64,000 nucleotides of DNA from Styela clava. Taxonomy: Eukaryota; Chordata; Ascidiacea; Stolidobranchia; Styelidae. Under the pieces are notes generated by a model that did not search any database, had not been told where the DNA came from, and was given only the letters and a program-made list of their open reading frames with translations. This document shows positions 11,201 to 24,001 of the stretch, piece after piece; within the stretch, counting starts at the first letter, position 1, and the number at the start of each line of letters is the position of its first letter. The stretch spans positions 15,173,426 through 15,237,425 of the forward strand of contig NC_135263.1 in assembly GCF_964204865.1 (NCBI RefSeq), written 5' to 3'. The position numbers and the translations under genes are program-made.

Positions 11201-14200
11201 GTTAAATTTTGCAATTTTCAAATGTTAATAGAAATATGTTCCGCTCAAGAGGCACGCGATTTTATAATTTCATATCAAAGTAGAATATATTAAGTTTATC
11301 ACACACATTGAACCTAAAACTACTCGAACTTAGAAAAGGGAGTACTCCCCTGTTGAAGATACCCCTTTTCATCAAAATTACGTAAAGCGAAAAAGGGTTA
11401 AATTTTGCAATTTTCAAATGTTAATAGAAATATGTTCCGCTCAAGAGGCACGCGATTTTATAATTTCATATCAAAGTAAAATATATTAAGTTTATCACAC
11501 ACATTGAACCTAAAACTACTCAAACTTAGAAAAGGGAGTACTCCCCTGTTGAAGATACCCCTTTTCATCAAAATTACGTAAAGCGAAAAAGGGTTAAATT
11601 TTGCAATTTTCAAATGTTAATAGAAATATGTTCCGCTCAAGAGGCACGCGATTTTATAATTTCATATCAAAGTAGAATATATTAAGTTTATCACACACAT
11701 TGAACCTAAAACTACTCAAACTTAGAAAAGGGAGTACTCCCCTGTTGAAGATACCCCTTTTCATCAAAATTACGTAAAGCGAAAAAGGGTTAAATTTTGC
11801 AATTTTCAAATGTTAATAGAAATATGTTCCGCTCAAGAGGCACGCGATTTTATAATTTCATATCAAAGTAGAATATATTAAGTTTATCACACACATTGAA
11901 CCTAAAACTACTCGAACTTAGAAAAGGGAGTACTCCCCTGTTGAAGATACCCCTTTTCATCAAAATTACGTAAAGCGAAAAAGAGTTAAATTTTGCAATT
12001 TTCAAATGTTAATAGAAATATGTTCCGCTCAAGAGGCACGCGATTTTATAATTTCATATCAAAGTAGAATATATTAAGTTTATCACACACATTGAACCTA
12101 AAACTACTCGAACTTAGAAAAGGGAGTACTCCCCTGTTGAAGATACCCCTTTTCATCAAAATTACGTGAAGCGAAAAAGGGTTAAATTTTGCAATTTTCA
12201 AATGTTAATAGAAATATGTTCCGCTCAAGAGGCACGCGATTTTATAATTTCATATCAAAGTAGAATATATTAAGTTTATCACACACATTGAACCTAAAAC
12301 TACTCGAACTTAGAAAAGGGAGTACTCCCCTGTTGAAGATACCCCTTTTCATCAAAATTACGTAAAGCGAAAAAGGGTTAAATTTTGCAATTTTCAAATG
12401 TTAATAGAAATATGTTCCGCTCAAGAGGCACGCGATTTTATAATTTTATATCAAAGTAGAATATATTAAGTTTATCACACACATTGAACCTAAAACTACT
12501 CGAACTTAGAAAAGGGAGTACTCCCCTGTTGAAGATACCCCTTTTCATCAAAATTACGTAAAGCGAAAAAGGGTTAAGTTTTGCAATTTTCAAATGTTAA
12601 TAGAAATATGTTCCGCTCAAGAGGCACGCGATTTTATAATTTCATATCAAAGTAGAATATATTAAGTTTATCACACACATTGAACCTAAAACTACTCGAA
12701 CTTAGAAAAGGGAGTACTCCCCTGTTGAAGATACCCCTTTTCATCAAAATTACGTGAAGCGAAAAAGGGTTAAATTTTGCAATTTTCAAATGTTAATAGA
12801 AATATGTTCCGCTCAAGAGGCACGCGATTTTATAATTTCATATCAAAGTAGAATATATTAAGTTTATCACACACATTGAACCTAAAACTACTCGAACTTA
12901 GAAAAGGGAGTACTCCCCTGTTGAAGATACCCCTTTTCATCAAAATTACGTAAAGCGAAAAAGGGTTAAATTTTGCAATTTTCAAATGTTAATAGAAATA
13001 TGTTCCGCTCAAGAGGCACGCGATTTTATAATTTTATATCAAAGTAGAATATATTAAGTTTATCACACACATTGAACCTAAAACTACTCAAACTTAGAAA
13101 AGGGAGTACTCCCCTGTTGAAGATACCCCTTTTCATCAAAATTACGTAAAGCGAAAAAGGGTTAAATTTTGCAATTTTCAAATGTTAATAGAAATATGTT
13201 CCGCTCAAGAGGCACGCGATTTTATAGTTTCATATCAAAGTAGAATATATTAAGTTTATCACACACATTGAACCTAAAACTACTCGAACTTAGAAAAGGG
13301 AGTACTCCCCTGTTGAAGATACCCCTTTTCATCAAAATTACGTAAAGCGAAAAAGGGTTAAATTTTGCAATTTTCAAATGTTAATAGAAATATGTTCCGC
13401 TCTAGAGGCACGCGATTTTATAATTTCATATCAAAGTAGAATATATTAAGTTTATCACACACATTGAACCTAAAACTACTCAAACTTAGAAAAGGGAGTA
13501 CTCCCCTGTTGAAGATACCCCTTTTCATCAAAATTACGTAAAGCGAAAAAGGGTTAAATTTTGCAATTTTCAAATGTTAATAGAAATATGTTCCGCTCAA
13601 GAGGCACGCGATTTTATAATTTCATATCAAAGTAGAATATATTAAGTTTATCACACACATTGAACCTAAAACTACTCGAACTTAGAAAAGGGAGTACTCC
13701 CCTGTTGAAGATACCCCTTTTCATCAAAATTACGTAAAGCGAAAAAGGGTTAAATTTTGCAATTTTCAAATGTTAATAGAAATATGTTCCGCTCAAGAGG
13801 CACGCGATTTTATAATTTCATATCAAAGTAGAATATATTAAGTTTATCACACACATTGAACCTTAAACTACTCGAACTTAGAAAAGGGAGTACTCCCCTG
13901 TTGAAGATACCCCTTTTCATCAAAATTACGTAAAGCGAAAAAGGGTTAAATTTTGCAATTTTCAAATGTTAATAGAAATATGTTCCGCTCAAGAGGCACG
14001 CGATTTTATAATTTCATATCAAAGTAGAATATATTAAGTTTATCACACACATTGAACCTAAAACTACTCGAACTTAGAAAAGGGAGTACTCCCCTGTTGA
14101 AGATACCCCTTTTCATCAAAATTACGTAAAGCGAAAAAGGGTTAAATTTTGCAATTTTCAAATGTTAATAGAAATATGTTCCGCTCAAGAGGCACGCGAT

Positions 14201-15497
14201 TTTATAATTTCATATCAAAGTAGAATATATTAAGTTTATCACACACATTGAACCTAAAACTACTCGAACTTAGAAAAGGGAGTACTCCCCTGTTGAAGAT
14301 ACCCCTTTTCATCAAAATTACGTAAAGCGAAAAAGGGTTAAATTTTGCAATTTTCAACAGTTAATAGAAATATGTTCCGCTCAAGAGGCACGCGATTTTA
14401 TAATTTCATATCAAAGTAGAATATATTAAGTTTATCACACACATTGAACCTAAAACTACTCGAACTTAGAAAAGGGAGTACTCCCCTGTTGAAGATACCC
14501 CTTTTCATCAAAATTACGTAAAGCGAAAAAGGGTTAAATTTTGCAATTTTCAAATGTTAATAGAAATATGTTCCGCTCAAGAGGCACGCGATTTTATAAT
14601 TTCATATCAAAGTAGAATATATTAAGTTTATCACACACATTGAACCTAAAACTACTCAAACTTAGAAAAGAGAGTACTCCCCTGTTGAAGATACCCCTTT
14701 TCATCAAAATTACGTAAAGCGAAAAAGGGTTAAATTTTGCAATTTTCAAATGTTAATAGAAATATGTTCCGCTCAAGAGGCACGCGATTTTATAATTTCA
14801 TATCAAAGTAGAATATGTTAAGTTTATCACACACATTGAACCTAAAACTACTCGAACTTAGAAAAGGGAGTACTCCCCTGTTGAAGATACCCCTTTTCAT
14901 CAAAATTACGTAAAGCGAAAAAGGGTTAAATTTTGCAATTTTCAAATGTTAATAGAAATATGTTCCGCTCAAGAGGCACGCGATTTTATAATTTCATATC
15001 AAAGTAGAATATATTAAATTTATCACACACATTGAACCTAAAACTACTCGAACTTAGAAAAGGGAGTACTCCCCTGTTGAATATACCCCTTTTCATTAAA
15101 ATTACGTAAAGCGAAAAAGGGTTAAATTTTGCAATTTTCAAATGTTAATAGAAATATGTTCCGCTCAAGAGGCACGCGATTTTTATAATTTCATATCAAA
15201 GTAGAATATATTAAGTTTATCACACACATTGAACCTAAAACTACTCGAACTTAGAAAAGGGAGTACTCCCCTGTTGAAGATACCCCTTTTCATCAAAATT
15301 ACGTAAAGCGAAAAAGGGTTAAATTTTGCAATTTTCAAATGTTAATAGAAATATGTTCCGCTCAAGAGGCACGCGATTTTATAATTTCATATCAAAGTAG
15401 AATATATTAAGTTTATCACACACATTGAACCTAAAACTACTCGAACTTAGAAAAGGGAGTACTCCCCTGTTGAAGATACCCCTTTTCATCAAAATTA
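8225..15497 (+). repeat. 196-bp satellite array, about 37 copies
   Basis: Head-to-tail units of 196 bp; landmark ACCCCTTTTCATCAAAAT recurs at 8421, 8617, 8813 and on to 15478 (36 periods plus one inserted base near 15181). Units differ at a handful of positions (CTCGAAC/CTCAAAC, TTTCATATC/TTTTATATC, GAGGCACG/GAAGCACG). Each contains the perfect 12-bp palindrome GGGAGTACTCCC. Two adjacent variant units at 10080-10275 recur 784 bp later, showing amplification in four-unit blocks. The first unit is the most diverged. No open frame crosses it. Confidence 0.97.
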
Positions 15498-16178
15498 CCA
15501 ATAACAGCTGAATATGGCAAACTTAATTGACTATAACTCAGCGACAAATAAAGATATAATATTCATTTTGGAATCGATGGAAATATATTTAAACCGTGCC
15601 GTGCCTATTTTGCTCATTTACACAGAATTGTTGTAAGTTAGCAAGGTAATTGATTGCAGATTTTGTCGATGTGAATATTGTTAAAATTGATCCATCCAAC
15701 GTCGATTTATTGTGCAAGAAAGAAAGTCAGCTTCTTGGGCCACTATAGTGGTCCGTGGCAGCAAAAGTGTTAGGGCTAACATTTGGCAGGTCGTTAACAT
15801 ATGCATCGCAAATTTTGCTACAAAGGTTAATATCAAACAATTTGTTATATTTGTTTTGACGGATACTTGTCCCACGACATTTAAAAGTGAAAGTATAATT
15901 CTATAAACCTTGCATGAGAAGCGCACGACCCCCTAAAATCGTTGATACCCAGGGCCAAAATAATTAGATCCACATTTTAAATACTGTGCCATGTAAAATC
16001 TCGGCAATTGCATGTGAAAGTTTTCCTCCGGGGATCGTGCACACAGAAAAATTGAATCCCTTTAAAATAACAACTTTCTTATAAAATAATAATACAAATA
16101 ATAATAATTCGAGCAGTGGAATAGCTTTAAAAATATTCTGTTGGGGTTGGGAGAAGAGTATGCATGTTACCTCTAGCA
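15498..16178 (-). pseudogene. Truncated, intron-bearing copy of the transposon gene's SGNH-hydrolase region
   Basis: The minus strand reproduces the SGNH exon of the gene at 24409-24648: VCTIPGGKLSHAIAEI near 16000, and LLNVVGQVSVKTN then LALTLLLPRTT at 15690-15870, including the flanking intron sequence. The GTND catalytic block is destroyed by frameshift. The 5' side is cut at 16178 by a hAT-like end and the 3' side runs into the satellite at 15497. Retention of intron sequence argues for a DNA-level copy, not a retrocopy. Confidence 0.75.
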
Positions 16179-16270
16179 CAGGGGTCGGCAACCTTTTAAA
16201 CTCGGCGTGCCAGTTTATGAATAATGAGCACCTTTGCGTGCCAAACATTTTTATGCGTATGGTTTGCATA
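16179..16270 (+). mobile_element. hAT-like terminus
   Basis: Begins CAGGGGTCGGCAACCTTTT, then a CTCGGCGTGCCA block typical of hAT ends. It interrupts the SGNH pseudo-copy after CTCTAGCA, the presumed left target duplication; the uninterrupted relative at 23620 reads through this point. I could not find the matching right end. Confidence 0.55.
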
Positions 16271-19200
16271 GCCATCTACCTGGTTTGAATAGTAAGCGGA
16301 TGAGCAACAAAATCATTTTATTGGATAACGTGCATGGAAAATAGCTTACGAGAGATTTCGGCATACGGCATTTCTACACCCGACCTGTCTTTGGACGACT
16401 TAAGTAATAGGTATTAATTAAGGCCACTCGCGATTAGTTTTGTAGCCAGAAACAATGAAATCGCGATAAATACTAAAGAAGATAAAATTTATTTTGGTAC
16501 TCCCGTATTATGTGCACCGTGATGGCGTACACCGTAACGTAGTATGTGTACCAGGTTAGGGTTAGGCCATAATTTCAGGTACAAATACTACAGGAGTCAT
16601 TTGGCTAGTCGCCAAACTCGTAATAGAACTAGAGATATATCGGTAACGGTATCGCCAATGACGTTTTTAATATTACGTAGTAATTATGAAGAAATATATC
16701 AACACAGCACATAACAAAAAGCAACTATAGGCGCCCAGTTTTAAATCATACAGTGGAATTGGGGTCCTTATCAACGGCTTGGGTTGCCACTTCTGGATAC
16801 ATTTTTTTCGAATCGAATCTCGAATCAAAAAATTTCGAATCGAATCTTTCCGAATCTGATTCCATTAAACTTTTTTTTGTTTATTGAATGCGTATGTTTG
16901 CTCAAAGTCACAAAAAAGCTCAAATCTAGAAGAGAAAAACTTGAAAGTGAAATAAGCTATATAGCAAAGATGATAAGGGTTTTTCAGTGAATAAGCCACA
17001 CTTATTTCCATCATGATAAAAAAAGATGTAGGTCATAGATATCCCCAATAAATGCATTGAGGAAAAACTTGCTGTTGCAACTTATCTGTGAGTCTTGGAA
17101 TATTGAGTTATTATTGTGTATCTTTGAGCTCCAAACACGCTGTACTTGTATCAGGACTGAGGCAATTTGACGGAATTCATATAATAAAATAAGCAGGAAA
17201 CAGTTGTACTGTTTGCCATAAACACAATAACAGCACTGCTTTCCCTAGTCCCACACCAGTATATGTGGTGTTTCACTTCTTGTTATATTGAATTGAGGCC
17301 GGCCTTATTAGCGATTCTTTATCTTCAAAATTTTCAGTACAATATTTTATATTTATGCTAGCAACATAGAGTAATACGACAAAAACATTCTAATTGCATC
17401 TGAATTACTATAAATGGGAAATGCTTGCAAGAATATGACTGAAGACAATAAAATTAACCACGATTAATTACATTAATTTCGAGAAAAACAATCGTTCACC
17501 CGACTACGATTGCGAACAAAACTTTCCATAAATATTGCAGACAATGTTATTTGTGGCTAACAGCGTTATTGGCTAACTAGGTCTTCATTATTATCGTGGA
17601 CTACGTTTAATTTCGTAATTCAGAAAGTCCAAATGTGCATAACGGACGCCGCGCTGACCAGCGATAATTGGTCGACGCTTCATCTCGATCAAATAGGGCT
17701 AAAGTAAGACGACATTCGCACAGTATGCTTGGTCTGGTATGAAATCTGGCACGTGTTGATTTAAACAGTGCACAAGTATAAAACAGTGCACAAGTTGCCT
17801 TACCTCAAGTATTATTTACTCCCACCTGTCCGTTATGACATTTGCTAGAAATAATCCGAAATGTTTTATTCCCGCTTGTATCGCGCTGTAACAGAATTAA
17901 AAGTAAGTATATACTACTTTTTTTTTGTATTAGCTATTACATTATGCCCCCCTGATTTCGTTTACCGCCACTCGAGTGGAAACCTGACAAACGCAAACAA
18001 AATAAATATATATTTTAAGATGAGAAACATGATTGTCAATTAACATTGCCGGTCGATGAACTCATTCAGTAATAGTTCTCTTCAATTGTACGAAAAATAA
18101 TTCACACATAACAAAGTTCAAATTAAATTTCAATCAAAATTAAATATTATCTAGACGTCGGTAGCTGATTCTTTATCTAATCATGACAGGGCGTACAATA
18201 ACTCAGTCGCAGCGCAGGTGTGCTGTTGAAAATTTTCATCAAAATTATCACTAATTTTTAAGTATACGATCTATTTAAATTCGCGCATAATAGAAACTTA
18301 GGCTATTTAGTGGAAAACTGAACTTGCAGTTGGGTGGAAATTACGCCACACATCATCTCGGGTGATGCGTAGAAGAGTGCGTTGTGCCGAATTTGAAACA
18401 AATGAGGGCAGATAAGTAAAAAAGTCAATCACGAAAAATTCATTTTCATTCATTTCCGTCCCGTAATTTGATGTTATTTGGAGTGCCGCATAAACGCATT
18501 CGGCAGTTTTAACGCCGCCGAAAACAACGATTAACAAATGTTGAATGTATTTCTTTTGGTCCCGTAATTTGGTGTTATTTGGAGTGCGCATGCACGCATT
18601 CGGCAGATTTAAAGCCGCCGAAAACAACGATTTATTAACAAACGTTCAATGTTTTGTTTTTTTCGGTTAATCGCTCTCTTCCGAATCGCGTAAATCTGAT
18701 TCGAATCGATTCGGAAAAGATGCGATTCGAATCGATTCGATTCGTAAATCCTATTAACGGCACATACGTATACTTTTGGCACGGGTATAAATTCTGATTG
18801 TTTGTCGTCAAGTACGCGTGTCATTTAGTCCGTCGACATCGATGAACTAAATTCCGACACAATTATTAGGTATTAATTTAATTTTGTTTAACTACACAAT
18901 TACTTTATAGATATATTGACGTGACCGCCTATCCCTCTAGAATGTCTCAAAATATATGATAGCAATTGTAGAATATTATAAAATAGTAAAGTAAAAAAAC
19001 ATCCTCGACGGTTATAGGTAGGCCTTCTTTTTGTCGGTGCTGATCGATATTCTTTCATGTTGGCTTTGACTTATTGCGTCGACGATTACGATTAGCCACG
19101 AAATAAAATATTTGTAAAATGCTTTTAATTTGAACGTAGGACGGCGGCGCTAGAATGTGTGGGTGATATTCGATATTCTTTTAAACACGAACAACAATAT

Positions 19201-20099
19201 TCGAAGGTCGCGATATTGACATTAAATTCAAATTGGACATCCCGGCTTATGAGTTTTCTAATTGAACACCGAGATTACTAGCGTTACTGTACAGTGTACA
19301 GTGTATCTTAATCAGTTAAAGCAAACACCAAACATTAATCGGTATCGGTACATCTCTAAATATAACTGGAATAAAATTATGCCCTAACCCAAACCTGGTA
19401 CACATTCTACGTTCCGGTGTCCGCCATCTTGGTGCACATACTACGGAGCGCCTTTATTTCATCGTTTTTGTTAGGGTTACATGTAGCTCACGGTGGAATG
19501 ATGAAAATCAGCCAGGCGCGCAGTCAGGATTTTAAAAAGGGGGTGTTTCAAAACCGAAAATTTCCATTCCCTTATGAAACAGTCGCCGCGATTACACTCT
19601 CATTAAAAAGGCCGAGTTTTTCAGCGTATACCAACATTCTCTCCAGTAAAATATTCATTTCATGATAGCTACGAGAATCTAAAACTTTCTTCTATATTGA
19701 TATAATCTTGTGTCCAACTTAACTCGCGGTTACGTCTTCTTGCGTCAAAATATAAACATTATTAGTCTGAAATACCACTCAATCTTTTGATGTAAAAATA
19801 TGAGATAAACATGCCTAATGGCTAATTGTATTTAGTTTCGATTGATTGTATAATAACTCTCAACGAATTTCAATTCTGGGCAAAAATAAAGTAGTTATTA
19901 TCGTTGTCGTGAAATAATTGTTGTGATTCAGGGAGAATAAACACCAACTAAAAGTGTTTACGGCCTAAATAACACGTCACGCTGATAAAAACAATCAGGA
20001 ATTTTAGCGAAAAGCAATCGCACGCGCTATTTGTGACTTTTTCAGTTTTCCATAAATTTGAAAGGAGGGGGGAATTATAAATCGCGAGTGGAAGGACAT
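16271..20099. other. Gene-free region of decayed repeats
   Basis: No gene recognised. Contents: the GTGCACC repeat at 16490-16575 and 19375-19460; CGAATCGAAT-rich runs at 16800-16865 and 18660-18750; a two-copy tandem of about 95 bp at 18463-18640 containing CGCATTCGGCAG and GCCGCCGAAAACAACGAT; and a repeat at 19510-20070 related to 51590-52870 (shared TAACTCGCGGTT and CTTTTTCAGTTTTCCA). The short open frames here have no homology I can name. Confidence 0.5.
18463..18640. repeat. Two-copy tandem duplication, ~95-bp unit
   Basis: Two adjacent copies share TCCCGTAATTTG, TGTTATTTGGAGTG, GCATTCGGCAG and GCCGAAAACAACGATT, with roughly ten percent divergence. The unit is GC-richer than its surroundings. 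Function unknown. Confidence 0.7.
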
Positions 20100-21838
20100 T
20101 CTATTAATATTTGAAAATTGCAAAATTTAACCCTTTTTCGCTTTACGTAATTTTGATGAAAAGGGGTATCTTCAACAGGGGAGTACTCCTTTTTCTAAGT
20201 TCGAGTAGTTTTAGGTTCAATGTGTGTGATAAACTTCATATATTCTGCTTTGATATGAATTCATAAAATCGCGTGCCTCTTTTGAGCGGAAGATATTTCT
20301 ATTAATATTTGAAAATTGCAAAATTTACCATTTTTACGTTTCACGTAATTTTGATGAATAGGGGTATCTTCAACAAGGGAGTACTCCTTTTTCTAAGTTT
20401 GAGTAGTTTTAGGTTCAATGTGTGTGATAAACTTAATATATTCTACTTTGATTAGAATTTATAAAATCGCGTGCCTCTTGAGCGGAACATATTTCTAATA
20501 ATATTTGAAAATTGCAAAATTTAACCCGTTTTCGCTTTACGTAATTTTGATGAAAAGGAGTACATTCAACAGGGAAGTACTCCATTTTCTAAGTTCGAGT
20601 AGTTTTAGGTTCAATGTGTGTGATAAACTTCATATATTCTACTTTGATATGAAATTATAAAATCGCGTGCCTCTTGAGCGGAACATATTTCTATTAACAT
20701 TTGAAAATTGCAAAATTTAACCCTTTTTCGCTTTACGTAATTTTGATGAAAAGGGGTATCTTCAACAGGGGAGTACTCCTTTTTTTAAGTTCGAGTAGTT
20801 TTAGGTTCAATGTGTGTGATGAACTTTATATATTCTACTTTGATATGAAATTATAAAATCGCGTGCCTCTTGAGCGGAACATATTTCTATTAACATTTGA
20901 AAATTGCAAAATTTAACCCTTTTTCGCTTTACGTACTTTTGATGAAAAGGGGTATCTTCAACAGGGAAGTACTCCCTTTTCTAAGTTCGAGTAGTTTTAG
21001 GTTCAATGTGTGTGATAAACTTAATATATTCTACTTTGATATGAAATTATAAAATCGCGTGCCTCTTGAGCGGAACTATTTGAAAATTGCAAAATTTAAC
21101 CCTTTTTCGCTTTACGTAATTTTGATGAAAAGGGGTATCTTCAACAGGGGAGTACTCCCTTTTCTAAGTTAGAGTAGTTTTAGGTTCAATGTGTGTGATA
21201 AACTTAATATATTATACTTTGATATGAAACTATAAAATCGCGTGCCTCTTGAGCGGAACATATTTCTATTAACATTTGAAAATTGCAAAATTTACCCTTA
21301 TTATGTTTCACGTAATTTTGATGAATAGGGGTATCTTCAACAGGGGAGTACTCCCTTTTCTAAGTTCGAGTAGTTTTAGGTCCAATGTGTGTGATAAACT
21401 TAATATATTATACTTTGATAAGAAAATATAAAATCGCGTGCCTCTTGAGCGGAACATATTTCTATTAACATTTAAAAATTGCAAAATTTACCATTATTAT
21501 GTTTCACGTAATTTTGATGAATAGGGGTATCTTCAACAGGGGAGTACTCCCTTTTCTAAGTTAGAGTAGTTTTAGGTTCAATGTGTGTGATAAACTTAAT
21601 ATATTATACTTTGATATGAAACTATAAAATCGCGTGCCTCTTGAGCGGAACATATTTCTATTAACATTTAAAAATTGCAAAATTTACCATTATTATGTTT
21701 CACGTAATTTTGATGAATAGGGGTATCTTCAACAGGGGAGTACTCCCTTTTCTATGTTCGAGTAGTTTTAGGTTCAATGTGTGTGATAAACTTTATATAT
21801 TCCACTTTGATATGAAATTATAAAATCGCGTGCCTCTT
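20100..21838 (-). repeat. 196-bp satellite, inverted block, about 9 copies
   Basis: Same unit as 8225-15497 but on the opposite strand and much more diverged (for example GAATAGGGGTATC and ATTATGTTTCACG variants, and one unit shortened near 21077). It ends abruptly at CGTGCCTCTTGA. The divergence suggests an older block that escaped homogenisation. Confidence 0.93.
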
Positions 21839-23551
21839 GATCGAAAGGACTTTTTTGTCGGTCCGCGAGAAATTTCGTTGTTTTCATGCCGTCTCAATCG
21901 CTTTACCGAAGACGAGGTTGCGTTGGTTTATTACGCAGTTTTTTTTCCGCCGTCATATTGCGACATCTTGGCGCCGAGTAATCAGACATTTTGCTTTTTC
22001 GGCTCCGATTCATTGCGAATGCGCTCCATCAAATCTCGCAAGTTTCAGAAACCCAAAAATTGGCAAGCGTGCTTTTCTGTTCTGCGCATTTCCCTGATAA
22101 GTATGACCACCCATATAAAACGTTATGTATATTTTCTTTGTTTAAACCAGGATACAGTCAAAAACAGTATAATATTTGGTGTTGTGTTGTCTCTTTTTAT
22201 ATATATATATATTGTCTTGTCTTATAAACTGTTTTGTATACTCCGCCCTTACCACTTCCACCACACCAACCGATCCATTGCACCCCCTTGCACAACTGTC
22301 TATATAAGGGACCATATTATACATATTTAATCTAATGTTTTTTGTTTTATATTTGTCAACAGGGGTGCATGCCGCACATTTGTGTTTTAGGCCAGCACGG
22401 TTTTGTGCATGCATCCCGTCTCAAATAATAATAATTGTTCATTTATTTATGTATCACTATTACGAGACGAATAAACATACACATACATACAATAATCCAG
22501 TAAAATATGAACTTGTTGCGACCCTACATGTGGTCACGAGACGCGCACTACTTTACAGTCCAGATTAAGAAATAATCACTGTCTCAATTTTGGATATCTC
22601 TTGATAACGAATACCCATCCATATGTTATCAAGCAATCAAACTATTGTCCGTGTTTTCAACCAGTTACTGCGTTTTGCGAAAAAAAAAATTTCATCACTA
22701 GCTTCAATTGAAACGAAGCAAAAAAATCGGCTGCACGCCTCTGCTGAGCAACGTGTTGCAGAAACTCATTTGAGACCTCGTTTGCAATCCTATATTGGAA
22801 GCGTGTTATATATAAGTGTGCCTTTTTGGTCTAAAATCATATTGAGTGCCCGGCATTGCAATATATTATCTGTTCCGGGTATTTCAATTTTTTGCCGGTC
22901 CGCGAGTGAATTTAATTTAATTTTACCGGTCCGCCAGGATAGGAAGGTTGGGAACCACTGGTTTAGTAGATAGCTGATGCAAACGCAACCTGAATATTAA
23001 TGTGATAGTATATGATATATATATATACCGGTATGCCACGCGTAAGAAAACCCAACATGTCAGCTTACTTCTTTGGTGGATTAGGGTTTATCTCAGTTCG
23101 CCAATATAGGTCATATATAAAAAATAATTAATCGGGCAATCTTACAGGTACAAGGATTCTGGGGGAAAAACGTTCTGCCTACCAGAGGTTATGTGAACCG
23201 TGCTGGTACGGCGCGCAGTTCATGTTTATTCCCCCTCTAATAATTTGCTTCTGTTTGCGAGAGCAAGAGGGAATTAACGTTGCGATGGTGCAGGATTCAT
23301 CTTATTTAAACCGTGAAGATGTATGTGTCGAAATTGTATGTCGTCGCGTACGTAGTTCGTTACTATGATCAGAAATACGGAATCACGACTTTGATCCAAA
23401 TTTCAGACTGGTCAGTCTAACTAAAACAATCACTGGTATTTAATAATTTGTATTCAAATCTAGTCCATCAGCTTGTTTATTGGCAGATGACATGCTTTTT
23501 TTGCAAGGATTTGTAGTCACGTGTCTGACTCGTGGCCAATGAGTAATGTTG
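21839..23551. other. Gene-free region with a hAT-like right end at 22935-22965
   Basis: The CGGTCCGC blocks at 21857, 22895 and 22925 and the terminus GGTTGGGAACCACTG at 22951-22965 indicate a decayed hAT-type element; its left end was not found. No convincing host gene. Short open frames, including one of 166 codons at 21830-22330, show no recognisable domain. Confidence 0.45.
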
Positions 23552-23563
23552 GCGCCTAACGTA
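23552..23563 (+). repeat. Candidate left terminal inverted repeat core of the transposon
   Basis: GCGCCTAACGTA reads inward here, and its exact complement lies at 39923-39934 just after the stop codon of the transposon gene. Both are followed after a short gap by CGAT. Position on both flanks of the gene suggests a terminal inverted repeat, but the element ends and target duplication were not established. Confidence 0.35.
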
Positions 23564-23699
23564 ACCGATACAGAGAGAAAATTTTGAAGGCGTGATCATT
23601 CAAGTTTGTGATCTGCTAGAGGTAACAAGCATACTCTTCTCAGTTATTTTATAAAGTTATTCATCTGCTCGAATATCCTTAATTAAAGCTTTTTTCAAA

Positions 23700-23778
23700 G
23701 CTGTTAGCTTAATTATCGTCGGATTCTTCGAGTTCCAAAGTTGACGTATTTTGGGAGCTGGTGTAAAACAATTTTAAG
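23700..23778 (+). promoter_or_regulatory. Possible 5' untranslated exon of the transposon gene
   Basis: A good donor (AAG then GTGAGC) at 23778 is followed only 70 bp later by the acceptor TATTACAG before the ATG exon. No upstream ATG in frame. The start of this exon is undefined. Confidence 0.4.
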
Positions 23779-23851
23779 GTGAGCAATTTATGTAATTGAT
23801 GAAGTTTTATTTTTAATTTTCTGTTACCAATTATAATAAATATTACAGAAT

Positions 23852-24001
23852 ATGCGCCCGGGATCCCGAACCAGGTCTGTCTTCTATTCTAATGGCATTA
23901 GCGGGAAGCCAACGGCATATCTTCGCTCTTCGTGTACCAACCATCTTCCGCACGTCTTACTGCTGACTGATAGCAATGGCCGTAATTTGGTGAAACCAAA
24001 G
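23852..24001 (+). CDS. Transposon gene exon 1: SGNH hydrolase block I
   Basis: Fifty codons from ATG to AAG before GTAATG. It ends HVLLLTDSNGRNLV, the block I of SGNH/GDSL hydrolases with the nucleophile serine at about residue 41 in the TDSN context. The preceding stretch is basic and Ser-rich. ATG chosen because it is the first in frame after the TATTACAG acceptor. Confidence 0.7.

Noticed and set aside
8225..15497. CRISPR-like array
   Set aside because: The units are contiguous 196-bp repeats without unique spacers and the window is plainly eukaryotic; it is a satellite.
21830..22330. 166-codon open frame
   Set aside because: No recognisable domain, overlapping frames of similar length, and location in decayed hAT-like sequence.
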